Source of the DNA: Solidesulfovibrio carbinoliphilus subsp. oakridgensis | Lineage (GTDB): Bacteria; Desulfobacterota; Desulfovibrionia; Desulfovibrionales; Desulfovibrionaceae | DNA length: 64,000 nt | Assembly (NCBI RefSeq): GCF_000177215.2 | Contig: NZ_CM001368.1 | Location: forward strand, 2,803,001-2,867,000 | Direction of reading: 5' to 3' | Shown here: piece after piece, positions 43,617 to 54,683 of the stretch | Position numbering within the stretch: position 1 is the first letter of the stretch | Layout: each line of letters begins with the position of its first letter | Program-made: the position numbers and the translations under genes | The notes under the pieces: model-generated | What the model was told of the DNA's origin: nothing | Databases searched by the model: none | The model's input: the letters and a program-made list of their open reading frames with translations, nothing else

Positions 43617-43649
43617 TCTTAAAAATACTGGCGTATTGCTAAGGACGCC
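43617..43649 (-). terminator. Weak terminator between livG and livK
   Basis: On the minus strand GGCGT, a 10-base loop, ACGCC, then AGTATTTTT. The stem is only five pairs, so termination would be partial. The remaining A/T-rich part of this 180-base gap may hold a livK promoter, but no clear -35/-10 pair was found. Confidence 0.35.
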
Positions 43650-43652
43650 ACA

Positions 43653-44420
43653 TCAGTCGTCCGTCTCGGAACCGAGGTAGGCCTCGATGACGGCCGGATC
43701 GGACCGGACTTCGGCCGGCGTGCCCTGGCAGATGCACACGCCGTGGTCGAGGACCACCAGCCGGTGGCTGACGTTCATGACCACGCTCATGTCGTGCTCG
43801 ACCAGGAGCACGTTTATGCCCGTGTCCGCGATGCGCTGGATGGTGGCCATGAGCTCGCGGCTCTCCGACGGGTTGAGTCCGGCGGCCGGCTCGTCGAGCA
43901 GGAGGGTCTGGGGATCGGAGCCGAGGGCCCGGGCGATCTCCAGGCGGCGCTGCAGGCCGTAGGGCAGGTTTTTGGCCACCACGTCGGCCTGGTCGGAGAG
44001 GCCGGCGAAGGCCAGGGCGGCGAGGGCCCGCTCGCGCACGGCCCGTTCCTCGCGCTTCTGGGCCGGGGTGCGCAGCACCGCGCCCAAAACCGAGCTTTTG
44101 GTGCGGCAGTGCCGGGCCACCATGACGTTTTCGAGGGCCGTCATGGCCGTGAAAAGCCGGATGTTCTGGAAGGTCCGGGCAATGCCCGTGGCCAGGATGT
44201 GGTGGGGGCGAAGGCCGGAAATGGTGCGGCCGTCGTAGGTCACCTGGCCGCCGGAGATCCGGTAGACGCCGGTGATGACGTTGAAAATGGTGGTCTTGCC
44301 CGCGCCGTTTGGCCCAATGAGGCTTAAGATCTCGCCGGGGCGCAGATCGAAAGACACTTCCGTCAGGGCCTGCAGCCCGCCGAAGTGGACGCTGACGTCG
44401 GTAAGACACAAGTGAGCCAT
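43653..44420 (-). CDS. livG: Branched-chain amino acid ABC transporter ATPase LivG
   Basis: 255 aa. Walker [20 protein letters not shown]-loop region [22 protein letters not shown] (typical of LivG), signature-like [17 protein letters not shown], Walker [16 protein letters not shown], and the C-terminal BCA_ABC tail ([21 protein letters not shown]). It is the first liv gene, placed before livK, whereas livG usually lies between livM and livF. Confidence 0.96.
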   Translation of the reverse strand: MAHLCLTDVSVHFGGLQALTEVSFDLRPGEILSLIGPNGAGKTTIFNVITGVYRISGGQVTYDGRTISGLRPHHILATGIARTFQNIRLFTAMTALENVMVARHCRTKSSVLGAVLRTPAQKREERAVRERALAALAFAGLSDQADVVAKNLPYGLQRRLEIARALGSDPQTLLLDEPAAGLNPSESRELMATIQRIADTGINVLLVEHDMSVVMNVSHRLVVLDHGVCICQGTPAEVRSDPAVIEAYLGSETDD

Positions 44421-44614
44421 GGAACCGGGTTACTACGAAAAAATCAGAAGAAAAACAAAGGAAATTTTGGAGCGGCCGGAAGCCTTCCCCGGGACGCGGC
44501 AAAGCCCGAAAATGTCAATACGAACGGCTGGCAGGCCGTTGGGGCCGGCGGACGGCCGGACGGGGCCGGAAGCCGGCACGTCGGTTGCATGGTCCGGGGC
44601 GGAGGTCCGGGAGC

Positions 44615-45091
44615 ATGCAGACCTTTTTTCGCTTGACCCTGATGCTGGCCCTCGGGTTGTTTCTCGGCGGATGCGCCTTTTCCGGCGGCGGACGCGAACC
44701 CTATTCCATCGCCCCGGGCACGGGCTCGGTGCTGGACACGGCCCGGTCCCAGATCGGCGTGCCCTACCGGGCGGCCGGCCAGTCCCCGGACCGGGGATTC
44801 GACTGTTCGGGCTTCGTCCAGTGGGTCTACGCCCGCCACGGCGTCCGGCTTCCCCGGCGCACCGACGACCAGCTCCGCACCGGCCGCCCGGTCTCCAAAA
44901 GCGAACTGAAGACCGGGGACCTGGTCTTTTTCATGCCCTCGTCCCGGTCCGCCAGCCTGCACGTCGGCATCTTCGACGGCCACGGCGGGTTCATCCACAG
45001 CCCCTCGCCCGGCGGCCGGGTCCGGGAGGAGAGCATCCTCGCCCCGTACTGGCGCACCACCTACTACGCCGCCAACCGCGTCCTGCCCTGA
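44615..45091 (+). CDS. NlpC/P60 cell-wall endopeptidase lipoprotein
   Basis: 158 aa. Signal peptide with lipobox LFLGGC, then an NlpC/P60 domain: catalytic Cys in GFDCSGFVQWVYARHG, catalytic His in HVGIFDGHGGFIHSPSPGG. It probably cuts D-Glu-meso-DAP bonds in peptidoglycan from the outer-membrane side. GGAG or GGAGG lies just before the ATG. Divergent from livG. Confidence 0.93.
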   Translation: MQTFFRLTLMLALGLFLGGCAFSGGGREPYSIAPGTGSVLDTARSQIGVPYRAAGQSPDRGFDCSGFVQWVYARHGVRLPRRTDDQLRTGRPVSKSELKTGDLVFFMPSSRSASLHVGIFDGHGGFIHSPSPGGRVREESILAPYWRTTYYAANRVLP

Positions 45092-45123
45092 CCCAGGCCC
45101 AGGCCCCGCCCGGGGCAAAGCCT

Positions 45124-45152
45124 TTGACAGGCCGTCGCGTTTCTTTTTAAAA
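45124..45152 (+). promoter_or_regulatory. Possible sigma-70 promoter for the hybrid kinase
   Basis: TTGACA, a 17-base spacer and TTAAAA. The -35 is perfect but the -10 agrees with only half of TATAAT. An inverted pair GACAGGC / GCCTGTC (45126-45132 and around 45171-45177) brackets the -10 and could bind a regulator. Confidence 0.3.
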
Positions 45153-45251
45153 AGCTAGAAACTCAAACAAGCCTGTCGTTGACAACCCCAGTCCCGCTTC
45201 CCCAGGCGCCAGGCCCCGCGCCGCCGCCGGGACGGGTCACCAGGAATTCCC

Positions 45252-48143
45252 ATGCGCGGCGCCTCCCTGCGGATCAAGATCAATGCGGCCATTTTCGTGG
45301 CGTTTTTGGGGGCGGCCGCGGCCTTCGCGGCCATCCTGACCTATTACATGGCCGACCGGGAGGCGGCGGCCCAAAACCGGACCCGGGTGCTCCTGGCCGC
45401 CCTGGCCGCCCACCGCCTGGAAGCCCTGGCCCCGCTGCTCCACCAGAGCGCCGAACTGGAAGCGGCCCGGGACATCCTCGGCCGGCTGGTCCGGGTCGAG
45501 GGCGTGGTCGAGGCGTCGCTTTTCGACGGACGGGGGACGCTTGTGTCCTCGGCCGGGCTCTTCCCGCCGCCGCCGCTTCGGGCGGACCCCGGAGAGGCCC
45601 TCCCGGCCGGCCGCGTCTATGCGGTCCAGGGCGAGGCAGGCAAGCTCTCGGCCATCCTGGTCGAACCGATCCGGGGGCAGGGGGAGACCCTCGGGTTTTT
45701 GCGCCTGCGCTACGCGATGCGGGATCTTTCCGCGCTCAACCGGCACGTCTGGCTTGTTTTCGCCGTGGCCGTGGCCGGGGCCTACCTCTTTTTGGCCACG
45801 CTTTTAAACATCCTGCTCCACCGCTTCGTGCTCAAGCCCGTGGACGTCCTGCGCCAGGGCCTCGAAGCCGTGGAGGCCGGCCGGCTCGGCCACGCGGTGC
45901 CGGTCTCCTCGCCGGACGCCCTGGGCCGGATGGCCCAGGCCTTCAACGCCATGTCGGCCCGGCTCCAGGAGACAAGCCAGTCCCTGGCCGCCAGCCGGGC
46001 CGAGATCGAGGAGAACCGGCGGCTTCTGGCCGGGCGCGTCGAGGAGCGGACCGCCGCCCTGGCCCGGGCCAACGGCCGGCTGACGGCCGAGGTCGAGGCC
46101 CGCCGGGAGGCCGAGGCCCGCCAGGAACGGGCCCTGGCCCTCTACAAGGCCATCCTGGAATCCACGGCCGAAGCCGTGATGTGCGTGGGTGTGGGCCCGC
46201 AGCGGGACGTGTTGGCCGTCAACCGCCGGTTCCTCGAACTGTGGGGCCTGCCCGACGACTGGCCGTCCCTCGACCACATCGCCCGGGGCCAGGCCATCCG
46301 CGACCGGTTGCGGGAACCGGAGGCAGCCGAGCAGGCCTTCCGGGACCTGATGCGGGACGACACGCGCCTCGACACGTCCTGCCTGGAGCTTGGCGACGGC
46401 CGGTTCCTGGAACGCCGCAGCGGGCCCATCATCCAGGGCGAGGCCTATATCGGCCGGGTGCTGTCCTACATCGACGTGACGGCGGACAAGGAGCGCGAGG
46501 CCAGCACCGAACGGGCCAAAAACAGGGCCGAGGACGCGAGCAAGGCCAAGGGGGACTTTCTTGCGGTCATGAGCCACGAGATCCGCACGCCGCTCAATGT
46601 CGTCATCGGCCTGACCGAGGAGATGCTCGCCCGGCCGGCCTCCGAGGAGCAGCTCGGCCACCTGCGCACGGTCCGGGAATCGGCCGCCCACCTCCTCGGC
46701 GTGGTCAACGACATCCTGGATTTCTCCAAGATCGAGGCCGGCAAGCTGGTCCTCGAACGCCTGGACTTCGATGTCCGCCGGCTGGTTGCCGGCGTGGCCG
46801 AGGCCTTCGACCGCGAGGCGCGGCGCAAGGGCCTTCGTTTCGAGGCCCGTGTGGCCGATGGCCTACCCGGGACGCTGTGCGGCGATCCGGGCCGGCTGCG
46901 CCAAGTGTTTCTCAATCTGGTCGGCAACGCGGTTAAGTTCACGGAGGCCGGATCGGTTTCCCTCTCGGTCGGCCCGGCCCAGGCGGCCCCGGGGGCGGTG
47001 CCGGACGGCCGGATCGGGATCGAGGTGTGCGTGGCCGACACGGGCATCGGCATCGAGCCGGACCGGCTGCCCGAAATTTTCGACCATTTCCAGCAGGGCG
47101 GCGGGTCCATCGGCCGGCGGTTCGGCGGCACGGGCCTGGGGTTGGCCATCTCCAAGGGGATCGTCGAGCGCATGGGCGGCCGGATCACGGTGGAAAGCCG
47201 GCCCGGCGAGGGAAGCGTCTTCCGTTTCACGGTCCGGTTGCTGCCGCCCCGAAACGCCGCGCCCGAGGCGGGAGAAGAGGCGACGGAGGGCTTGGACGGC
47301 GTTCCTGGCGGCTCGGGCGGTCGGGCCGGCCTTCGCATCCTGCTGGTCGAGGACAATGCCCTCAACGCCGCCGTGACCCGCCTGCACATGGCCCGCCTGG
47401 GCCACGACCTGACGGTGGCCGTCTCGGCCCGCGAGGCTTACGGCCTCCTGTCCCGGGAGCGTTTCGACGTGGTGCTCATGGACATCGAGATGCCGGACAT
47501 CGACGGCATCGCCGCCACCCGGACCATCCGGGCCGGCGGACCGCCCGGGGAGCCGTCCCTCGATCCGGGGCTGCCCATCGTGGCGGTCACGGCCCATGCC
47601 GTGGAGGACGTGCGCCAGCAGTGCCTGGAAGCGGGCATGACGGGCTTTGTCACCAAACCGGTCAATTTCCGCACCCTCCAGCGGGTCCTGAAATCCGCCG
47701 GCCGGGACCCGGCGTCCGCGCTCCCGGCGCTCCTGGCGGACCAGGGCCCCCAAGGGGGGGCGGCTGCGGCCGCCGGGGCCGCGGGCGACGGGGGGGCGGC
47801 CCTGTTCGATCCCGGGGCGGCCCGAGAGGCCATGGGGATCTCCTGGAACCAGTACCAGGCCCTCAGCCGGGTCAGTTTTGACGAAGCCCTGCGCCGCCTG
47901 GACCAGGCGGGCGCGGCCCTGGCCTCGGGAAACATGGAAGAAGCGGCCATCGCCGCCCACACCGTCAAGGGCGCGGCGGCCACCCTTGGCGCCTATTCCA
48001 GCCGGGATCTGGCCGGGACGCTCGAAAAGGCCCTGCGGCGCAAGGATGTGGACGCGGCCCGACAGGCCCACGCGGCCCTGGTCGGGCTGTGGCGGCGGGT
48101 GGGCCGGGCCTTTGCCGACTGGCGCCCGCCGGTCGGCGAATAG
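45252..48143 (+). CDS. Large hybrid histidine kinase (sensor-HAMP-PAS-HisKA-HATPase-REC-HPt)
   Basis: 963 aa. Two membrane helices (about 12-35 and 165-190) bracket a periplasmic sensor of about 130 residues. HAMP (LEAVEAGRLGHAVPVSSPDALGRM), coiled coil and PAS (ESTAEAVMCVGVGPQRDVLAVNRR) follow, then HisKA FLAVMSHEIRTPLNVVIGLTEE and HATPase (GNAVKFTEAGS, DTGIGIEPD, GTGLGLAISKGI). The receiver has VVLMDIEMPDIDG, and the C-terminal HPt has AAHTVKGAAATLGAY. All modules for an internal His-Asp-His relay are present. Output regulator not adjacent. Confidence 0.95.
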   Translation: MRGASLRIKINAAIFVAFLGAAAAFAAILTYYMADREAAAQNRTRVLLAALAAHRLEALAPLLHQSAELEAARDILGRLVRVEGVVEASLFDGRGTLVSSAGLFPPPPLRADPGEALPAGRVYAVQGEAGKLSAILVEPIRGQGETLGFLRLRYAMRDLSALNRHVWLVFAVAVAGAYLFLATLLNILLHRFVLKPVDVLRQGLEAVEAGRLGHAVPVSSPDALGRMAQAFNAMSARLQETSQSLAASRAEIEENRRLLAGRVEERTAALARANGRLTAEVEARREAEARQERALALYKAILESTAEAVMCVGVGPQRDVLAVNRRFLELWGLPDDWPSLDHIARGQAIRDRLREPEAAEQAFRDLMRDDTRLDTSCLELGDGRFLERRSGPIIQGEAYIGRVLSYIDVTADKEREASTERAKNRAEDASKAKGDFLAVMSHEIRTPLNVVIGLTEEMLARPASEEQLGHLRTVRESAAHLLGVVNDILDFSKIEAGKLVLERLDFDVRRLVAGVAEAFDREARRKGLRFEARVADGLPGTLCGDPGRLRQVFLNLVGNAVKFTEAGSVSLSVGPAQAAPGAVPDGRIGIEVCVADTGIGIEPDRLPEIFDHFQQGGGSIGRRFGGTGLGLAISKGIVERMGGRITVESRPGEGSVFRFTVRLLPPRNAAPEAGEEATEGLDGVPGGSGGRAGLRILLVEDNALNAAVTRLHMARLGHDLTVAVSAREAYGLLSRERFDVVLMDIEMPDIDGIAATRTIRAGGPPGEPSLDPGLPIVAVTAHAVEDVRQQCLEAGMTGFVTKPVNFRTLQRVLKSAGRDPASALPALLADQGPQGGAAAAAGAAGDGGAALFDPGAAREAMGISWNQYQALSRVSFDEALRRLDQAGAALASGNMEEAAIAAHTVKGAAATLGAYSSRDLAGTLEKALRRKDVDAARQAHAALVGLWRRVGRAFADWRPPVGE

Positions 48144-48151
48144 GGGAACCG

Positions 48152-48484
48152 CTACCGGAAAAAGAAGAAACGGGCCCCGGCCACCAGCGCCATGCCGAGA
48201 GCCACCGGCCCGAAAAAGCCCCGGGTCCGCACGGCCAGGGCAAAGGCGGCCAGCCCGGCCCAGAGGATCAGGTTGCCGGGCCCGGCGTCGAAGGCCCCCT
48301 GCGGCCGCAAGAGGGCCGGCGCGGCCAGGGCGGCCAGCACCGCCGCCGGCACGTGGGCCAGAAAGCGGATGACCGGCGGCGGCAGGGTCCGGCCGGCCAG
48401 GAAAAGGAGCGGCCCCGACCGCGTGGCGTAGGTCACCGCCGTCATGGCGCAGATGGTCAGGAAGGCTGTCTGGCGTTCGTCCAT
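48152..48484 (-). CDS. azlD: AzlD-family transport subunit
   Basis: 110 aa with about four membrane helices (FLTICAMTAVTYATRSGPLLFLAGRTLPPPVIRFLAHVPAAVLAALAAPALL). It matches AzlD, the small partner of AzlC in export of branched-chain amino acids. Its start overlaps the azlC end by 28 bases. The nearby liv uptake operon makes opposing fluxes of the same amino acids plausible. Confidence 0.88.
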   Translation of the reverse strand: MDERQTAFLTICAMTAVTYATRSGPLLFLAGRTLPPPVIRFLAHVPAAVLAALAAPALLRPQGAFDAGPGNLILWAGLAAFALAVRTRGFFGPVALGMALVAGARFFFFR

Positions 48485-49179
48485 CGTTCCACCCCCAGGC
48501 CCAGGGCCGCGCCGCAAAGCCCGGCCCCGAGCGTTCCGAATCCCGAAAATCCGCACGATGCCGCTCCAAGCGACAGCGCCGCCCCGGCCACGGCCGCGGC
48601 CACGTGGGACCGGCCGGTCAGCTGGCCGGCGAGCAGGGCCAGAAACATCCCCGGCAGGGCGAAATCCAGGGCAAAGGCCCGGCCGTCGCCAAGGATGTCG
48701 CCAAGGGCCACGCCAAGGGCCGTGCCGGCCACCCAGGCCGCCTGGGCCGCCACGTTGATGGCCAGGGTCAGGCCCTTGTCGCGGTCGCCCCGGCCGAACC
48801 GGGCGGCGTGCAAGGCGAAGCTCTCATCCGTCAGCCCGAAGGCGAAGGCGGCCAGTTCCCGTTTGCGCCAGCCGCGCAAAAGCGGGGCCATGGCCGCCGA
48901 AAAAAGCAGGTGGCGCAGGTTGACGGCCAGGGTCGTGGCCACGATGGAAAGCCCCGACGCGCCGGCCGAGAAAAGCCCCACCGCCACGAGCTGGGACGAG
49001 CCGGCGTAGACGAGCAGCGACATGGCCAGGACATTGAGGGCGCCGAGCCCGGCCTTGCCGGCCAGGACGCCATAGGCCATACCGACGGGGACGTAGCCGA
49101 GGGCGATGGGCCAGGTCCGGGCCAGGGCCGTTGGCCACACAGGCTGGCGGCCGGACGCCGCGCATGGGATCTCTTGCAT
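48457..49179 (-). CDS. azlC: AzlC-family branched-chain amino acid exporter subunit
   Basis: 240 aa, about six or seven membrane helices. LGYVPVGMAYGVLAGKAGLGALNVLAMSLLVYAGSSQLVAVGLF and AVNLRHLLFSAAMAPLL are hallmark AzlC motifs, and FGLTDESFALH is conserved in the family. With AzlD it exports branched-chain amino acids or analogues. GGGGAGG lies about six bases before the ATG at 49179; the frame stays open upstream without start support. Confidence 0.93.
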   Translation of the reverse strand: MQEIPCAASGRQPVWPTALARTWPIALGYVPVGMAYGVLAGKAGLGALNVLAMSLLVYAGSSQLVAVGLFSAGASGLSIVATTLAVNLRHLLFSAAMAPLLRGWRKRELAAFAFGLTDESFALHAARFGRGDRDKGLTLAINVAAQAAWVAGTALGVALGDILGDGRAFALDFALPGMFLALLAGQLTGRSHVAAAVAGAALSLGAASCGFSGFGTLGAGLCGAALGLGVERWTNARQPS

Positions 49180-49276
49180 GGGTACCTCCCCGGGGGCCCG
49201 GTTTTTTGCACCCGGCCGGGCTGTGGCGCAAGTTTTTTCGCCGCCCGGCCAAAGCCACAGGAAAAGCACGCGCACC

Positions 49277-50101
49277 ATGAAAATCCTCGTCATCGTGGCC
49301 ACGGCCCTGGCCCTGGCCTACTGCGGCTATCTGGGCCTGCTCTATGTCGGCCAGGACGCCATGGTCTTTCCGGGACGCGCGGCCGACCCGGCCCGGGAGC
49401 AGGAGATCCGGCGCTATTACCCGAGGCTCGAGGCCTTCGACGTGGCGGCCGGGGACGGCACGGTCCTTCGCGGCTACTGCCTGCCGCGCACCCGGGGCGG
49501 CAGGCCGGCCCCGGCCGTCCTCTACTACGGCGGCAACGCCGAGGAGCAGACCGGCTTTTTCCTGTGGTCGCCAAACGAGCTGCGGCCCTACACCGTGGCC
49601 GGAGTGGACTACCGGGGCTACGGCCACACCGGGGGCACGCCTTCCGAGACGGCGCTCAAGGCCGACGCCCTGGCCGTCTACGACGCCCTGGCCGCGAAAA
49701 TCGGGCCGGACACCCCCATCGTGGTCATGGGCCGCAGCCTCGGCACGGGGCTCGCCGCCCACGTCGCGGCCCGACGGCCGGTGGCCGGGGTCATCCTGGT
49801 CACGCCGTATGACTCCCTGGCCGCCGTGGGCCAGGCCTCCCATCCCTTCGTGCCGGTCAGGCTCCTCATGAAGCACCCCTTTGCCGTGGCCCCGGACGCG
49901 GCCAAGATCACGGCCCCGACGCTCATGCTCGTGGCCGGCGACGACCGGCTGGTGCCGCCGGTCCACGCGGCCAGGCTGGCAGCCGTCTGGCCGGGCCCCA
50001 AGGACGTGCGCACCATCGACGGCGCGACCCACGGCAACATCGTGGACACGCCCGAGTACTGGCGGCTGGTGCGGGAATTCGTCGGGGAGCGCCTCAACTA
50101 G
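49277..50101 (+). CDS. Membrane-anchored alpha/beta hydrolase
   Basis: 274 aa. An N-terminal hydrophobic anchor (ILVIVATALALAYCGYLGLLYVGQDAMVFPG) is followed by an alpha/beta hydrolase fold of the BEM46/YqkD kind. It has oxyanion region VLYYGGNAEEQ, nucleophile elbow VMGRSLGTGLAAHVA (Ser), acid in LMLVAGDDRLVPP and His in DGATHGNIVD, so the triad is complete. The substrate is unknown. Divergent from azlC. Confidence 0.9.
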   Translation: MKILVIVATALALAYCGYLGLLYVGQDAMVFPGRAADPAREQEIRRYYPRLEAFDVAAGDGTVLRGYCLPRTRGGRPAPAVLYYGGNAEEQTGFFLWSPNELRPYTVAGVDYRGYGHTGGTPSETALKADALAVYDALAAKIGPDTPIVVMGRSLGTGLAAHVAARRPVAGVILVTPYDSLAAVGQASHPFVPVRLLMKHPFAVAPDAAKITAPTLMLVAGDDRLVPPVHAARLAAVWPGPKDVRTIDGATHGNIVDTPEYWRLVREFVGERLN

Positions 50102-50248
50102 GCGCCAGGGCAGGGGAAATGTTCGGGTGTCCGGAGGGCTGCCGCTTCGGACGCCCGGTTGCGGGCGGGAGACGCCGGGCCGGGCGTTCGTTTTCGGCAC
50201 GCGCCTTTCAAGGACCCGGCCGGGCCGGATGCGGGCCGGCCGGGCCGG

Positions 50249-51988
<1,740 letters not shown>

Positions 51989-52062
51989 AGGCGGCGCCTG
52001 TCCGGGCGGGACGGCGCGCGCGGGTGTCCCCGGCCGGGACGGCGGACCGGCCGGCCGGGGGA

Positions 52063-52515
52063 TCAGACAATGGTGGCGTTGTGGTCGCGCAGCTTGCCGA
52101 CCAGAAAGCCGATGGCGATGCCGAGGATGCAGCTGCCGATGCAGCTGACGCCGAAGATGGCCACCAGATCGTTGACGTTGCCGATGATCTTGCGGCCAAA
52201 AAGGATGTGGTAAAAGCCGTAGCAGATCCACAAGGTCATGCCGGCGTGGAAGCCGAAGAAAAGGCCGTCCATCATCCGGTCGTGGACCTCGACGGATTCG
52301 ATGTACTTGTAGCAGATGAGCTGGGCCACCACGCCGAACAGGGTGATGGAGCCGAACGAGGCCAAAAGCTGGATGGCCATGACCACGAGCGTCGCGTGCC
52401 AGGGGTCGCCCTTGCGCAAGGAGACGATGACCCCGGGCAGAAGGCTTATGACCCAGATGGCCAGGACGCCGATCTCCTGATAGCGCCTGGACAGGAAGTC
52501 CCGGAATTTTTCCAT
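52063..52515 (-). CDS. Hypothetical four-helix membrane protein
   Basis: 150 aa with four likely membrane helices (IGVLAIWVISLLPGVIVSL, ATLVVMAIQLLASFGSITLFGVVAQLICY, FFGFHAGMTLWICYGFYHIL, LVAIFGVSCIGSCILGIAIGFLVG). Short loops; the C-terminus is basic. No family is recognised. It lies between hflX and the partner-switching cluster and is divergent from the latter. Confidence 0.75.
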   Translation of the reverse strand: MEKFRDFLSRRYQEIGVLAIWVISLLPGVIVSLRKGDPWHATLVVMAIQLLASFGSITLFGVVAQLICYKYIESVEVHDRMMDGLFFGFHAGMTLWICYGFYHILFGRKIIGNVNDLVAIFGVSCIGSCILGIAIGFLVGKLRDHNATIV

Positions 52516-52729
52516 GAAATCTCTTCTTGCCTGCCTTGTGGCCGGCCAGGCGCTCCCGGCCGGGCCCGTGGTGGCGCCCGTCTCCGGCGGCCTCGGGAAA
52601 AATCGCCGCCAGCCGCGTTGTCAAGCGCCCCGGAAAACGTCATACTGATTGAAAGGCTTTCTTGCAACGCGTTTCCCCAAACCCGGCGCGGCGTGACGTC
52701 CGGCCGCCCATCGATTCGGCCAAAGCAGC

Positions 52730-53881
52730 ATGGAACATCCAAAATCCGGACGCGAGGCCGACAAGGCCCGCCCGCCGCGCATCCTCATCATCGACGACGA
52801 GACCATCAACGTCGAGACCCTGGCGTGGATGCTCAAGGAGGCGGGTTTCGTGCCCCTGCGGGCCGCGTCCGGGCAAAAGGGCCGGGAAATCGCCGCCAGG
52901 GAGCAGCCCGACCTCGTCATCCTCGACATCATGATGCCCGGCGAATCGGGCTTTGACACCTGCACCCGCCTGACGGCCGACCCGGCCACCACCGACATCC
53001 CCATCATCTTCATCTCCGGGCTTGACGACGTGGAAAACAAGGTCAAGGGTCTGCGCATCGGCGCCGTGGACTACGTGACCAAGCCCTTTGCCCGGGAAGA
53101 AGTCCTGGCCCGGGTCAAGATCCACATCCGCCTGCGCCGGGGGCTCAAGGCCCTGCTCGCCGAGCAGGCCGCCAAGCTGGCCCAGATCCGGGACGCCCAG
53201 CAGTCGATCCTGGTCGCGCCGGGGGACCTGCCCGAGGGGCGGTTCGCCGTCCGCTACGTGCCGGCGCTCGAGGCCGGGGGCGATTTCTACGACGTGTTCC
53301 CCTGGTCGGAGGCGGTCATGGGCTACTTCGTGGCCGACATCTCGGGCCACGACCTGGGGGCCTCGTTCGTCACCTCGTCGCTCAAGGCGCTGTTGCGCCA
53401 GAACACGGGCCCGCTTTTCACGCCGGTGGAGACGCTCAAAAACATCAACAGCGTCCTGTCCACCCTCCTTCGCGACGGCAAGCACCTGACCGCCTCGCTG
53501 TTGTGCCTGAACCGGGCCAGAACGCGGCTGACCGTGGTCAGCGGCGGCCACCCCGCCCCGATCCTGGTCGGCGCGGACGGGGAGGTGACGCTCCTGGCCG
53601 CCGACGGCGACGTGCTCGGGGTGTTCGAGGCCGTCCAGTTCGGCCTGATCGAACGGACGGTGGCCCCGGGCGACCGGATCTTTCTCTATACCGACGGCCT
53701 GATCGAACGCTTCGGCCCGGAGGCCAAGACGCGGGACCAGGGCCTGGCCGAACTCGCGGCCGACTGCCGGGCCACGGTCCACCTGCCCCTGGCCCGGGCC
53801 GTGGACGCCATTGCCGCTAACATCCTGGGCGCGCGCGAGAGCCCGGAAGACGACGTGGTGCTCATGGGCATCGAGGTGTGA
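52730..53881 (+). CDS. Response regulator with PP2C (RsbU/SpoIIE-type) phosphatase
   Basis: 383 aa. The receiver (about 15-135) has the acidic pocket IIDDE, phosphoacceptor LVILDIMMPGESG and Lys in VDYVTKPFAREEV. After a short coiled linker comes a SpoIIE-type PP2C domain (about 165-383) with metal Asp in EAGGDFYDVF and VADISGHDLGASFV, FLYTDGLIE, and the last motif ESPEDDVVLMGIEV. Such enzymes dephosphorylate a STAS-domain antagonist when their receiver is phosphorylated. The ATPase-STAS gene follows directly, consistent with a substrate relationship. Confidence 0.93.
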   Translation: MEHPKSGREADKARPPRILIIDDETINVETLAWMLKEAGFVPLRAASGQKGREIAAREQPDLVILDIMMPGESGFDTCTRLTADPATTDIPIIFISGLDDVENKVKGLRIGAVDYVTKPFAREEVLARVKIHIRLRRGLKALLAEQAAKLAQIRDAQQSILVAPGDLPEGRFAVRYVPALEAGGDFYDVFPWSEAVMGYFVADISGHDLGASFVTSSLKALLRQNTGPLFTPVETLKNINSVLSTLLRDGKHLTASLLCLNRARTRLTVVSGGHPAPILVGADGEVTLLAADGDVLGVFEAVQFGLIERTVAPGDRIFLYTDGLIERFGPEAKTRDQGLAELAADCRATVHLPLARAVDAIAANILGARESPEDDVVLMGIEV

Positions 53882-53886
53882 CGGCC

Positions 53887-54663
53887 ATGTTTGAAATCGA
53901 GTCCTTCCCCGGCGGCCGCGGCTTCCGGTTCTCGGCCAGCCTGACGCTGCTCGACCGGGCCGTGGCCGAAACCGTGCGCTTCATCCAGAGCCAAAACGTC
54001 ACGGGCAGCCTCTTTGACGTCAAGCTGCTCCTGCGCGAGGCGCTTTTAAACGCCGTGCTCCACGGCAGCCGGTGCGATCCCATGCGCCTGGTGGCCCTCG
54101 AGGTCCGCACCGCCGAGGGCCGGCTGACCCTGACCGTGACGGACCAGGGCGACGGCTTCGACTGGCGGTCGGGCCTCTCCAACCTGGCCCCGCCCGAAGC
54201 CACCAGCGGCCGGGGGCTGACCATCCTCACCCTGTACGCCGACGACGTGCGCTTTAGCGCCTCGGGCAACCAGGTGACCCTGACCAAGGCGGTCTCGGGC
54301 CTGCGCGGCCCGGCCGTCTCCCCCGAAGCGGGGAAGAACATCAAGGGGAGCATACCCATGCACGACATCCGCATCGAGGACGGCCAGACCATCCTCCGCC
54401 CGGCCGGAGACATCGTGGCCTCCGTGACCGACGAACTGCGCACCCGGCTCAAAGAGATCATGCAGGGCAACCCGGGGCCCCTTGTCATCGATCTGTCGCG
54501 GGTGGAGCTTATCGATTCCGTGGGCATCGGGCTTCTCATCGCGGCCCACAACACCCTGTCCAAAAAGGGCGGCCGCCTGACACTGCGCCACGTCAACCCC
54601 GACCTGGCCTCGCTTTTGCGCACCATGCGCCTGGACAAGCATTTCGCCGTGGAAAACGCCTGA
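53887..54663 (+). CDS. Anti-sigma-type ATPase fused to STAS domain
   Basis: 258 aa. The N-terminal part (1-145) is an RsbW-type HATPase: DVKLLLREALLNAVLHGSR (N box), LTVTDQGDGFDW, and TSGRGLTILTLYADDV. The C-terminal ~100 residues are a STAS domain (ILRPAGDIVASVTDELRTRLKEIM ... LVIDLSRVELIDSVGIGLLIAAH), with the expected phosphorylatable Ser in IDSVG. Kinase and substrate are normally separate proteins. The ATG at 53887 fits GAGG 10 bases upstream; a GTG at 53878 overlaps the previous stop. A second internal start for the STAS part is likely (see 54345). Confidence 0.9.
   Translation: MFEIESFPGGRGFRFSASLTLLDRAVAETVRFIQSQNVTGSLFDVKLLLREALLNAVLHGSRCDPMRLVALEVRTAEGRLTLTVTDQGDGFDWRSGLSNLAPPEATSGRGLTILTLYADDVRFSASGNQVTLTKAVSGLRGPAVSPEAGKNIKGSIPMHDIRIEDGQTILRPAGDIVASVTDELRTRLKEIMQGNPGPLVIDLSRVELIDSVGIGLLIAAHNTLSKKGGRLTLRHVNPDLASLLRTMRLDKHFAVENA
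54345..54360 (+). promoter_or_regulatory. Internal ribosome site and start for a free STAS protein
   Basis: GGGGAG (54345-54350) lies seven bases before an in-frame ATG (54358), exactly at the start of the STAS domain (MHDIRIEDGQTILRPAGDIV). The match and spacing are as good as at any gene start in the window, so a separate ~101-residue STAS protein may be made along with the fusion. Confidence 0.65.
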
Positions 54664-54683
54664 GCCCGGAAAGGACAGTCCCC

